The notes under the pieces are model-generated. The model was not told where the DNA came from. It ran no database searches and saw only the letters and a program-made list of their open reading frames with translations. Below, piece after piece: positions 24,554 to 34,947 of a stretch of DNA of 64,000 nt. Origin of the DNA: Bimastos eiseni (Eukaryota > Annelida > Clitellata > Crassiclitellata > Lumbricidae); contig OY365818.1 of the NCBI GenBank assembly GCA_959347315.1, positions 6,454,695-6,518,694 of the forward strand, read 5' to 3'. Within the stretch, counting starts at the first letter, position 1. Each line of letters begins with the position of its first letter. Made by a program: the position numbers and the translations under genes.

Positions 24554-24699
24554 GTGCCGAGTGCCAGTCGGATGCGGACTGCCTGGCAATGATGGAGTCG
24601 AAGAGCGAGAGACTGTGTTGCCAGGACGTCAGAAGGGGTCGCCAGGGAATCCGACGTGTCTGTGACCGGGTTACGTCCATCTCCGTCTGCATAACTTAA
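24554..24699 (+). CDS. Cysteine-rich secreted protein, terminal exon
   Basis: The acceptor GCTGCTGCTGCAG|GT enters in phase 1, completing the split Gly codon from 23144. The exon encodes AECQSDADC, ERLCCQDVRRGRQGIRRVCD and a short tail ending SVCIT, then TAA. Six cysteines, including an adjacent CC pair, follow the five of the preceding exon. The CC and the basic, glutamine-rich loop recall small disulfide-rich secreted domains. I considered arthropod prohormone-like precursors but cannot confirm this from memory. Translation stops cleanly and no further in-frame sequence is needed. Upstream coding sequence, possibly the signal peptide at 6744, remains to be linked. Confidence 0.65.
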
Positions 24700-27600
24700 C
24701 AGGTTGTCGTCACCCTCTTCAGATGCCGCTGCTGCTGCTGTTTCTATGGCGACGACGGTGCGGCGGTCTCCTGGAGATGTCCGTTGCAACTGCAATACGG
24801 CGAGCTTTGTTGGATTGCGGTTCAAATCAGTGGCCCATTTTCACAACTTTTTACGTTGTCGTCGTTTCTCTTAGGCTGCAGACTGCGGCAATAGTTCCGT
24901 CTTTCGTGATAGGATTATGTTAAATTATACAATCGCCGACGACTTCAGCTTGATTTAACCGAGCACTGCTTTGTTCTGTTTCAAGTATTTTGATTGGCTT
25001 ATAATTTCCACGCTCCCAAAGTTCATTTGTTGCTCATCTAACCGTAACGCTATAACCGCAACACTGTAATATTGTCGCCGTTACACTATACAATCCATAT
25101 AGTATAAGTTTAAAAACACCCAGGACATCAAATTATCGCATATATGCAAATCGAAGTAATCGAAATCTCAGAGAATCTGCATGGACTCGATTATTCATCA
25201 GAAAACATTCGAATATTTCTTTGAGCCATATTTTAGGTTTAAATTCATTTACGAGAATACGGCCCGATTGCTGCGCTGACGTTACCATTTTTTAATTTAG
25301 ATAATTTGAATTTGACCCCACTCCTTACAGCTTGCATCAAACCTGCGCTTAGCGCTCTGTGAAGAGACTCAATATATATATTTATTGGCCTCATAGCGAG
25401 CTAGCCCGGCCCGGCATATAATGAAAGTACACATGGAAATTCAAGCTCATCGTCTGATTGGTTGCGAGATACCCATGCATCAATTTATGTGTGTACTTTC
25501 ATAATATGCGGCCTGGACATAAACTGAACTTTTTGTGGCGTGGCGTTTAGATTCAAGCGGACAGAGATTGGTGGAAGATCAAATCCTGAAATTTCATTAA
25601 CAAAAAACATGGAAGAGGCTTCATATACGGGCGCTATATAAAAACGTGGACATTTACATTACAAATTACAAGCATTGCAAGAGGAGACTCAGTTTGTCAC
25701 TTTCAAATACCTATCGATTATTCCTGTGAATCTGACTTTGTTTTCTTTTGGTTAATCACATCTAACATTCCAGTAACTGTCGGTCTGAATTTGATCATTG
25801 TTGTAGCGTATAGGACGGTCATTAGAGAACCATATTTTGAGAAAAAAAATGTTTTTGAATCGAATAAATTGTGCAACTGAACTGCTTAGTTTACTTGGTT
25901 ATCTCCACATGTACGTATATCGATGCTTCCGGAAAATTGGTCTAAAACATCTTGCTACGTTGCCGTGCCTCCGCCGTAGGCTTGTGTGTTCACACTTATT
26001 GGCGTCAGCTTCTGTTTGCACTTGTGTATCCTTTCACCTACTGGCTACTCCGTCTGTTACACTGCTCATCCAACAAACCGTGCAATCTATCCATTCATCT
26101 TCTCATTCCTCTTGTTTAGTTCTTTGTATGCCTGAGTGCCACTCTATCTCTGTCTGTGCATTGCTCTTCATAAAAATACATAAAATATATATAATGAGCT
26201 ATTACAATCTTCATATTCTAGAACATGAATTGAGCAAGCGAGGACATAAAATAAGCCTTGACGGTGAGACTCTTATTTCGCGACGCCTTTAAATTTCAAC
26301 AACAGCTCTCTTGCTATCATTTGCTATCATGACGATGACTTTGAAAATGTATCCTGACTCATCTCATCATCCGCTAGCAGCCTAGAATTTCTGTTCATCT
26401 CAATTCTCAGCCTTCATTTCTCCAAGGCATAACTACATCTTCTTCTTCTTCACCGTCTGATATTTTTCCTAATCAAGGACCTATAATTCACAGCACTAGA
26501 GACCCTTTTTAACGTTTAATCTGAAAATATTATATAATGCCCTGTGGCGAACTGGAAACCATCGCGTTTTGTTTGCATTACAAATAGTCATTTCGTTGAT
26601 TACATTTGTGAAGGAAGATTGCCGAATAGGTACATTTGCAATGTAAAACATTGCCAGCAGCGACTTGAAGCATCTTCTATAATATCAGAATGAAGATTAT
26701 GCTGAAACGAGGCAACATCTGTGGATTAAGGATGCGACCAGGCACACGTTTATTTTCACGAATTACCATCCCTAGATAATAATATTACGAAAGAGTGGCA
26801 AAGAATGCATAATATTATTGTGCAGTTACGGTAACTGATTCCCTAAAATTTGAGCTGCTAAGATGATAGCTTGCACATGAAGTTAAATCTTCTAGAGGCA
26901 TTTATGCAGAAGCACCAACTAGATATGGCCTATACAGACCGATAAAGTTGCGTCTTAAAACTCGTTCGAATAAAAGGTGACGTCGTATGTTCTCATCAGA
27001 GTCGTGATCTGTAATCTCTTTATGTAGCTCTACTGTACGATGCATGGTGCGTCCTCTACTGAGGTGCGGAATGAGCACCTCAGTCGGCTGCCGAAATCTG
27101 TTGCAATGTGAATAGTTGTAGGGCTATTGTTTTCGATCCCCGCAGTTACATTGTTTGTATTGTATTATTTTAGAGTCTCTTAACCGATTCAAATGGTCAA
27201 TCCGCACCTCCATACATGGACCTATACATAGTTATTATGATCCGACATAGCTGTATGCCTCCCAAATCAACAACTAGAGGCATGCTTCGTGGAAACAATC
27301 GAGCGTAGGTTCGACTTTGCCATACTAGACTCCGAAGCCCGTGTAATAGCAGTCTCCATTACCACCGGATCGCACGCTATTCGCACCCAATAAAAAAACA
27401 CTTCACGGATTTTAATGGAGTCGCCAATTGCTGGGAGAGTTCCGATTCTTACTGCGCTCGATAACGGACCGTATGAATTTAATGGGCGTTGCCTTTGAGT
27501 GCGATTTCTCTGTACAACGCGCGCAGCAGCATCCACGCAGTCATTGTTGTTACGCATTATTATCCCCGTTTTCAATAGCCCTACGCCGCGTCCGCCCTTG

Positions 27601-28045
27601 TCATATTATTCTCGCACGGCTCTCTGTGTTATTTATACTCTTCTGTCGATGATACTTGTTTCCGAGTCTTGTGCCCGGAAGAGAGAGTGTTTGTGGGACA
27701 TCGATTGTGACGTACAGCAATAAGTGCGGCTCTTGTTCGGTTATAATAATATGCGCAGGATGTCGCCGTATGATGATGGCGCGTTTATAACAGTCTATAC
27801 GACGATATTACTGCGTGATATTTGCACACTTAGTGGATGTCAAGCGACAAATCGCACCAGCCTCTTTATAAATCGGCGCGCCATGAATTGCCTGTTTGAT
27901 GGGCGGGCAGTAATTACTGCCGCCTCATCAAAGAGACAATTATTATTGGTATCATGTTTATAATTATTCTGTCTGTCTGTCTCGGTCTATCTGTCTCTCT
28001 GTCTGACTTTCTCTCTGTTTGAATGCCTGTTTCTGTACCTGTTTA

Positions 28046-28078
<33 letters not shown>

Positions 28079-28097
28079 CTTTCTGCGTCGAGGTCAG
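24700..28097. other. Apparently non-coding stretch
   Basis: Mostly unique AT-rich sequence. Open frames at 25837-26292 (151 codons) and 27428-27723 have no recognisable domain or convincing splice context. A CTGT run lies at about 28046-28075 just before the candidate exon at 28098. The 3' UTR of the cysteine-rich gene should start at 24700, but I saw no obvious nearby AATAAA. Confidence 0.45.
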
Positions 28098-28194
28098 AGA
28101 AATTATCCAGTGTTACCAACTGAAGATCCGATCCAAGGCCAGGTCAAGGCCGATTACTTCTGGGACCAGAAAGACTGGAAAGACGGAGGACATG
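28098..28194 (+). CDS. Candidate exon of unknown gene (phase 0 to 1)
   Basis: Acceptor GAGGTCAG|AG, donor CATG|GTAAAA. The reading RNYPVLPTEDPIQGQVKADY continues FWDQKDWKDGGH, acidic and aromatic-rich, with codon choice unlike the neighbouring sequence. It leads in phase to the candidate at 28461-28597. Its phases (0 in, 1 out) are also what is missing between the exons at 6744 and 22929, but it lies downstream of the stop at 24699. No family recognised. Confidence 0.35.
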
Positions 28195-28460
28195 GTAAAA
28201 ACCAAGAGACACGAAAAATGGCAATTTTTGTTTTTTATATGTTAATTCAAATTAGTAATATTACTATTATATTACTCATTGTGTGTTACTCAGTCAGAAA
28301 TCAAGCTAAATTTATTATAAAAACGAGTTGGAGCTTTTCTTCATGCTGTGTTTCATGCTTTTTATAACAAAACTGTTGTGACAAAATTCAAACGAAAACT
28401 AAAAACTAAAATAAAATAACTTTTGATTTTAAAAATCTTGGTTTTTTGCACCCCTGGTAG

Positions 28461-28597
28461 AAATCCCTGAAGAGTCGGCGACTCCAATGGTTGAGCGGAA
28501 GCCTGAGGAGCTCGATGTGTATGACGCCTTGAACGGTCATAGTGGTTGGGGATTTTACAGAACCCAAGATGGAGATCGTTCCAGAGTTGAGGTTCAT
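28461..28597 (+). CDS. Candidate exon of unknown gene (phase 1 to 0)
   Basis: Acceptor CCCCTGGTAG|AA and donor GTTCAT|GTAGGT. Joined to 28098-28194 it continues with IPEESATPMVERKPEELD, then a stretch including HSGWGFYRTQDGDRSR. Both phases are compatible with the preceding exon. The minus strand is also open across this segment, so the coding strand is not certain. Function unknown. Confidence 0.33.
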
Positions 28598-29248
28598 GTA
28601 GGTCTTTGGTGGTCTTGAAATGAGTAATTGTATCGTACTGCACAGGGTCCAATTTATCAAAAAAGAAGCAGGTTGGTCTGAAAATTTGAAGAACTCAGCG
28701 CTATAGTCTATTTTTTATCAACAACATTGTAGCTGAAGCTGGGGTTGGACTTCCAACCCCCTCTGACCCCCTTGGAAAATCGGATACTTGTATTGTATTT
28801 GCTACAACACCTCTCATAATTATAATTAGAGGCACTCCCTGTGCAAATAGCCCATCAAGAATAAAGGGGTCATAACAGCTGGCCGAAGTAGACCCACTGC
28901 AACGCAGCTAAGATCACATAGCGAGTCGTATGAGCGGGAGCGGAAAAGAGAAAGATGACAGACTGTCAGATGAAATAAAAGTCGCGTTCTGCTGCCTCTG
29001 TTCTATTCTATTTGAACCTTGAACGGTATGCTGTTCTCTTAAAACGACACTTTGGACCACTGAATCTGAACGCCAACATCAATAGTTATAATCACTAAAA
29101 AATCATTTATCGTCGCCGTCATCATCGTGGCCATCATCATAATGATCATCATCATTAACCTATTCACCTTCACCATCACCACCACGATCATTAGGATCAT
29201 CATCTTCATCATCATCCTATATGATAATATATGTGATTATTGATTAAC

Positions 29249-29504
29249 TTAATCATAGTTACCCAATAAGCTATCGGCACCAAAAACGTCGCACGAAGGT
29301 CTGAGCACTTGATCACTACATCCCATTGTTAATAATGCGTGATCTAACATATAGCGATTTGACGGCAATGCATCCTCTGGATCATAGGACGAGCGTTCTA
29401 ACAAAGGCCCAGAGCTAAAACGTCGATCTCTCTCAAACGTCCCACAGATGGCGTTCGTCTCTGGAAGTCGTCTGAACTCGGCTGACCTTTTCACTCCTTC
29501 CTTG
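29249..29504 (-). CDS. Candidate terminal exon of an unknown minus-strand gene
   Basis: On the minus strand, acceptor AAGCTTTAG|C precedes an 85-codon open frame ending in TAA. It starts KEGVKRSAEFRRLPET and ends with GADSLLGNYD. The composition is Ser/Asp/Arg/Leu-rich with mixed, non-repetitive codons, like the cytoplasmic tail or C-terminus of a real protein. No domain is recognised and no upstream exon is firmly linked; 30307-30488 is one possibility. Confidence 0.33.
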
Positions 29505-29789
29505 CTAAAGCTTTGCAGTTCGTCTCAAGCATTGCGAAGAACATGAGATAAGAACACAATTACAATTCAATTAATATTTCCATTAACTGCGAATAATAAA
29601 ACATTTGATTTCTATTGAAGATTGCATAAAAAGCACAATACACTGCAACTGTAGGGCCTACTTTGGCGAACCTGCCATCGGAACAATAACCGACTCCGAT
29701 TCCTGTTGATTTACCCTGAGAAAAGACGATCAACTGATTGGCTGACACATTGTGGCTTCACATGTTCCTTCTATAATAGTTCCAGGTAA

Positions 29790-29954
29790 CAGAGGCGTCA
29801 ATCCCCGCTCTCCCGCAGAGTGATGGAGGCAAACCCCCGGTCCCAAGGGTTAGGGTTAATGAAGGCAAAATATTCCCCCCTAAGACAAAAAATATCCCCC
29901 TAGGTGAAATTGGAGGCAATTTTGCCTCCGGGCCCCCATATCTGGACGCCTCTG
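29790..29954 (+). mobile_element. hAT-like MITE, family 2, with perfect 8-bp target duplication
   Basis: A 165 bp element whose ends CAGAGGCGTC and GACGCCTCTG are perfect inverted repeats. It is flanked on both sides by CCAGGTAA, an exact 8-bp duplication. An internal GGAGGCAA...TTGCCTCC hairpin is visible. There is no coding capacity. A second copy is at 58224-58373 in the opposite orientation. Confidence 0.85.
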
Positions 29955-30306
29955 CCAGGTAATACACCAACGGCAGGCAAACCGGCAGCCGCGCGTGTAG
30001 TTACATGGGACGTACTCTCCAACCGATGTAGCTATGGCTCGATTTGCCAATGTCGATGCGTCAGGCGCACATTCCGATCGTATTTGTCTTCTCGACATCG
30101 GCTGCCAGCAATAAATCGCTCGCTGGCCATTAATCACGAGCTGCCATGGTAAAGAAGTTTCTCGAGGTCCATGTAAATGATGACGACATCTTGCAGGCGA
30201 CGCCGAACCAATCACAGAACGTGATGTAAAGGACTTCGCTCAATCAATCTCTTGTCGTCGCATCGTAGCGGAGTACCATCGAGTCGACACAAATAAACTT
30301 CCTCCA

Positions 30307-30488
30307 TTAAAAACCGTTCCCGTTGTAATCACTTGGATTTGGGTCCGCAAGAGCCGTGAAGAGACCTGTGAAGTTGAACGTTGGACGGCTTCTGAGGTTC
30401 TCCACGCCACAACAAGGATCCTTCGATCTATCACGACTGCCCTTCGTTTTAGCGGCGCAGTAACAGTTCAGTGGAAACATGTAGCCTG
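30307..30488 (-). CDS. Weak candidate exon, minus strand
   Basis: From a possible acceptor (CATTCAG|CA) the minus strand reads GYMFPLNCYCAAKTKGSRDR, and further on DPCCGVENLRSRPTF, with a TAA stop. An ATG lies at 30480. The mix of Cys, Asn and aromatic residues looks protein-like, but another minus-strand frame is also open here. No family recognised. It could belong with 29249-29504 only if a donor is used before the stop. Confidence 0.22.
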
Positions 30489-30755
30489 CTGAATGTCAGG
30501 GTTCAATATCGTCCAGATCAGAGATAATCCTAAGAAGGTCAGAGATAATGATAAGTGGACTCATAGAGTGGCAGTGGTGATTGCGTTTCAAAGACATCGT
30601 GTGATAACAAAGATCATTTTTGTCTCCCTCCTCCTTTATCCAGACTTGGGACTGGCGCTGGGAAAGAAGACTTAGCATCAGCAGGATCTTTAAGAGTTCA
30701 AGAGAAGTCGAGCCTATACTTTAGGGCTTTGTAGGTCTACACACAGGAAATGTAA

Positions 30756-31955
30756 GGGGCCGTTCACATATTATATACCGCATAAAATCCCAATTTTTGA
30801 CCCACCCCTACCCCTAATAACGTTATATAACAGCAACTGTGACCCCCCCCCCTATATTATATAACAGATATGCTACCCACGCCCCTACCCCACCCCAGCC
30901 CATAAGCACATTAAAAGACATACAATCGACATAATTGTATTGCACAATTTGAAACTTTTTTAACAATACAATGTTAGTTAGCACTTTAATAGTAGTGATT
31001 CAACTGATAATTGCCTCTATCCAATTCAAGAACTGCAGTAAAAATCATCATATGCCCAATTAGCTATGTAACGAAAGCTACCTTAAAATTGTGTACTCTC
31101 TCGTGTCAATGATGATTAGACCGGATGTATGGAGCTCCTCTGCATCTTAATAATCGGACTTTTAATGGCGCTAAATTCACTTGTATTAATTACTGTAATT
31201 AATTGGGTAGTCTACGATTGTCATCATGTATCTACACGTGGGCCACTAAAACAGCATGGTGATACATTGTAGTGACGTACATCCTATTTAAAAGCACCAT
31301 TTTAGTTTCCCTCCTGTTTTGCATTAGAAGTGAGCATTACAGTATCACACAGAATGGATTGGTTTAATATTGCACTATCAGGTATTTATCGAAAGGTTCA
31401 CGGTACAACTCTTCCTTAATAGCGCAAGATGTATACAGAGTGTATACTACAACTGCAATTAGGTATTTAAGCAAACAAACTATTTACACATACTATAGAA
31501 AATGAAATCAAATATCATGATAATACCTACCAAAATAATTATTTCAAGTGAATTAATTTAAATTTAAACCAGAATCAAAACAAAGCACACAGAATTGAAT
31601 TTTAGAGCGTTTAAAGCCATGCACATGAAATTGTTGAAATTGTAAACAGCAAATTGTTAAAAGTGGATTTATAAATAATAAGTAAGAACGTCAATTCAAT
31701 TCGCCAAGTGGCAGCTAATGGTGCTAGTTTTGGCTCACAACGTATCATGAACTTCGATTAAACAATGAAGGTCAGTGGTGCAAGGAATTTCCAATTGGCA
31801 GGCAAACAGACAAAATGGCATAAGCTGAAAAAATGTTTGTTATATAACAAAACCTTCAACCTACCCCACCACCCTACACGATATAACGCTAACAAAACCG
31901 GAACCCACCAACCAACCCTTTGAGCGTTATATAATAATTTTATGTAAACGGCCCC
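30756..31955. mobile_element. PIF/Harbinger-like non-autonomous DNA transposon
   Basis: A 1200 bp element. The left end begins GGGGCCGTTCACATA and the right end finishes TATGTAAACGGCCCC, inverted with one mismatch. TAA directly flanks both ends, a 3-bp duplication typical of PIF/Harbinger. The subterminal regions also carry mirrored GTTATATAAC motifs. No transposase frame exists inside, so it is a deletion derivative or an old copy. The superfamily is inferred from the duplication length. Confidence 0.65.
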
Positions 31956-31974
31956 TAAGGGTAATAATAATAAT

Positions 31975-32095
31975 AATCTTCGTTTTTAATTTCAAACTGA
32001 CAAACCGTATGATAACAAATACAGCATAAGGGAATGATGACGAGTTATTACAGGAGTCGAATTTAACCGTCGCCAGCCTTGCAGGGCGCCCTATA
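31975..32095 (-). repeat. Dispersed SINE-like repeat, family C, copy 1
   Basis: A TAA-rich run followed by ATTTCAAACTGACAAAC, GAGTTATTACAGGAGTCGAA and CTTGCAGGGCGCC. Copies lie at 38735-38853 and 45535-45640. Read on the minus strand it begins with GGCGCC, has a B-box-like TTCGACTCC and ends in an ATT-rich tail. Confidence 0.6.
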
Positions 32096-32654
32096 CGCTA
32101 TATAAGTATACATCTCATTTCTGGAAAACACAGACGCCTAGCGAAAGAAGGCAACTTTAGGGGGATACGGGTCTCGTTCTCTGTTCCTCAAGCGCTGTCC
32201 CAGTGTGATCACCACTACTCTACGGACCAGACCCCCAAGGAACTCTCTATCCCGCGTACGTGGTGGAGTAGAGAGCGAGTTCCTCTAAAATTTCTGGCAT
32301 TCTTGTTTTTCTGGCAAGCAGATGCCTCGAAAACTTCTGAACAGACTATAAGAAGAACCTTCGGATTCACCTTGCCAATAGAAATCTTGTCCCCAAAACC
32401 TATTATGTCAAGTCATATTTTTCCTTTCCTAAATATATTTTCGACCACTCCCAGCCATCTGACCATTGTTTCCAGACTTCCCTGGCAGGCCAACACTGAA
32501 CCAATAGTGCAACAAAACTGCATAGGGTCATAAGTAGGCTACATGCAAAAGCAGCGCCAACCAACAGTCTTGACTGGGCATGGACCTCTGAACCGTATGT
32601 ATTGACACCCTACAAAATAAATTCTTACACATCTACTGAATGTATATGCACATA

Positions 32655-32725
32655 CACACACCAACTCACACATAAACGCACGCACACACACACACACACA
32701 CCTACACAATCACCCACACACACAC
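32655..32725 (+). repeat. (CA)n microsatellite
   Basis: ACAC runs with short interruptions. Confidence 0.85.
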
Positions 32726-33138
32726 TGATTATGATGCGGTAGATGACGTCAGCCTGGTGAGCATCCACTTTAATGTTCTATGGTAATCTACAAAAATCTA
32801 CAAACCTCTTGCGATCTATTCATAAAACATACTGCTGTAACTTTCCATTGAAGAAATTTGACTTTCCGAATTTAAAACAAAGCCTCACTGCCAAACGAAT
32901 CAAATGTGATGAGTGGAAAAAAAATGTCACAAACTATACCAACATGAAACATAAACATTCACCAATTTTTTTTTTTTAAATACACAGTTCACAAAAGCAG
33001 GAGGAATATTTACACCCAATGCACCCGATTCAAAGTGCAACTTCTCAATTACAGGAAATGAGGACAACAGTTTCCAGAAATAGCTCAACTAGTGAATAAT
33101 TCCATGCACAACGTGGTAAATCTTCAAAATGCAATATA

Positions 33139-34243
33139 CAGGTTGGGCCAATAAAAAGTAACCCCGTCAGGTTTTTTGCTAATATTTCGGCCAAGAGCAG
33201 AAATTAGTACATGAAAGTTTACAGACCCCAACCTAATTCATACCTGCATGTAATGACCAAATTTCAATGCAATATTTCAAACAGAACAAAAGTTATGTCA
33301 CTATTAATGAGACCAACCGCGGATTTTAAATGGTAAAAAAACATTCAAACGCAGGAAAAAGTGAAAAAAACGATTTCATGAAGTCACTGCTCAAGTAATT
33401 GCTGCAAAGCAAACTTCAGAAATCTCATTATAATTGAGAAGAGAAATGGGCAATCCGCGTATATGGACATCGCTTTGACATTATTTAGTGAGCAGTCTAT
33501 CAAATTGGTAAATAAACATAGCTTTCCATCGCGTCCTTGGGCAGATTATCATCGCCGAGACTAGAACGCTTCTCGCCACTGCTCTACCAGACCTCTACGC
33601 GAGACAAAGAGTGAATTCATCACGGATGAGAAGAACTTCTATCTTAATCCACCAATCAGCAACTAAAACAATCGTGTTTGGTCCAGCGTAAAAAAATTCT
33701 ATGTCAGACCTGGTCGACCGATTGTTGAACGCAAGAAGTTCGCTCGACATGTTATGATATTGGCTGGTGTTTGTTTTGGTGGCAAACAGTCGACTTCATT
33801 TTGTTGATGATGAAGTCAAAGTGGATGCTATGTATTACGTTGGTAGCTACTTCCACAATTAATATAGCCGATGGCAAGCATTTGCCGCCAGCTGGATTCA
33901 GACGAGGCACCAGCGTATACTGCTCGCCTCGCGCAAGATTGGTTCAAGGTCAATTGCACTGGTTTAATTAAGAAGGACCAATGACCCCAAGCTCACCGGA
34001 CTTGAGCCACATGGATCACCATGTGTGGAAAGCTATACTCGAGAAATACCACAATCTGTGTCCAAAGCCAAAATCGATGAGAGAAATGAAGTGAATTCGT
34101 AAATCGTTATTGTAGTAAATTTTGGCCGTTGTATGTAAATATGAACTAGCTTAGCGCCTGTAAAATTTCATTTACCAATCTCTACTTTTGACCAAAACAT
34201 TAGCAAAAATTCTAAGGGAGTTACTTTTTAATGGCCCACTCTG
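33139..34243 (+). mobile_element. Decayed mariner-like transposon
   Basis: An 1105 bp element between TA dinucleotides. The ends CAGGTTGGGCCAATAAAAAG and TTTTTAATGGCCCACTCTG are imperfect inverted repeats that also share internal TTTTTGCTAAT. The interior contains transposase-like fragments in several frames. The element is broken by stops and frameshifts and is surely inactive. It lies between the Harbinger-like relic and the 3' end of TRABD. Confidence 0.8.
33400..34110 (+). pseudogene. Mariner/Tc1-type transposase remnant
   Basis: Fragments typical of a DDE transposase are visible: TDEKNFYLNPPIS near 33610, RKKFARHVMILAGVCFGGKQ near 33730, and APAYTARLAQDWF near 33900 followed by CTGLI. 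They fall in different frames with several stops, for example after the CFGGKQ block and near 33970, so no product is made. The intact stretch 33771-33971 is only a piece. Confidence 0.75.
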
Positions 34244-34817
34244 TATATCCTACAAAATCCCATATAATTATAATGCTCTAGTGTATTTATGAGAGGCACA
34301 AGTCTTATGGTTACGCCATTGTCATTGGTCATGTTGAGACACAAAGTACAGAGAAATTAAAGTGCCAAAAATGAGCCAAAACAATTATGTTAAACAATAA
34401 CCTAATTAACACCTTAGCCAACCCATAAACTTACACAAACTGGTCCCAGGACACACATGTAATCTAAAAATAGGAGAAGTTATACTTTTCCAACACCACA
34501 TACATTGAAACCGTAGAAGAGAATGGAAACTTCGTTAAATGCGTAGTGTCTCAGCTCTTCAACTGAAGATTTTTGTGATTAAAGAAGCAATGTAATAATT
34601 TACCAAGCCTTAGTCATCGAACATCATTCACTGTCTTTCTGTAGATAAACAGAAAGTGACACAACCTCATTAATTTCGGCTAAGAGTCAGAGCACAAAGC
34701 GCGGAATATAGTGATAGTCGCAGACAAGAAAAGAAAATTGTGCTGAAATACCAGAACTCAAATCTCCGACTGAATGACGTATTAGGCTACCGAGTAATTA
34801 ATTGACTAATTAATTAG

Positions 34818-34947
34818 TTATCTGAAAGATTGGACGACTGAAACTGTCAGCTTAAAAGCTTTGTAGCATCCCCAGAGAAGAGCGCTCGTCAACGTTGCTC
34901 GGAACACCCATTTCACAACGACAACGCTTGTTGGCGTCTTGGGAATG
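34818..34947 (-). CDS. TRABD: TRABD exon 8 (terminal)
   Basis: Acceptor GTTGTTGTAG|C. Encodes IPKTPTSVVVVKWVFRATLT, then a hydrophobic run containing ALLWGCYKAF, and ends at TAA (34820-34818). The hydrophobic stretch preceded by basic residues fits a C-terminal membrane anchor as in other TRABD proteins. Confidence 0.85.

Noticed and set aside
25837..26292. 151-codon open frame
   Set aside because: AT-rich, no recognisable motif and no supporting splice signals; expected by chance in this length.
27499..27723. Open frame ending in a short Cys/Asp motif resembling the cysteine-rich exons
   Set aside because: Only two or three cysteines match by eye and the rest is unrelated; too weak to call a paralogue.
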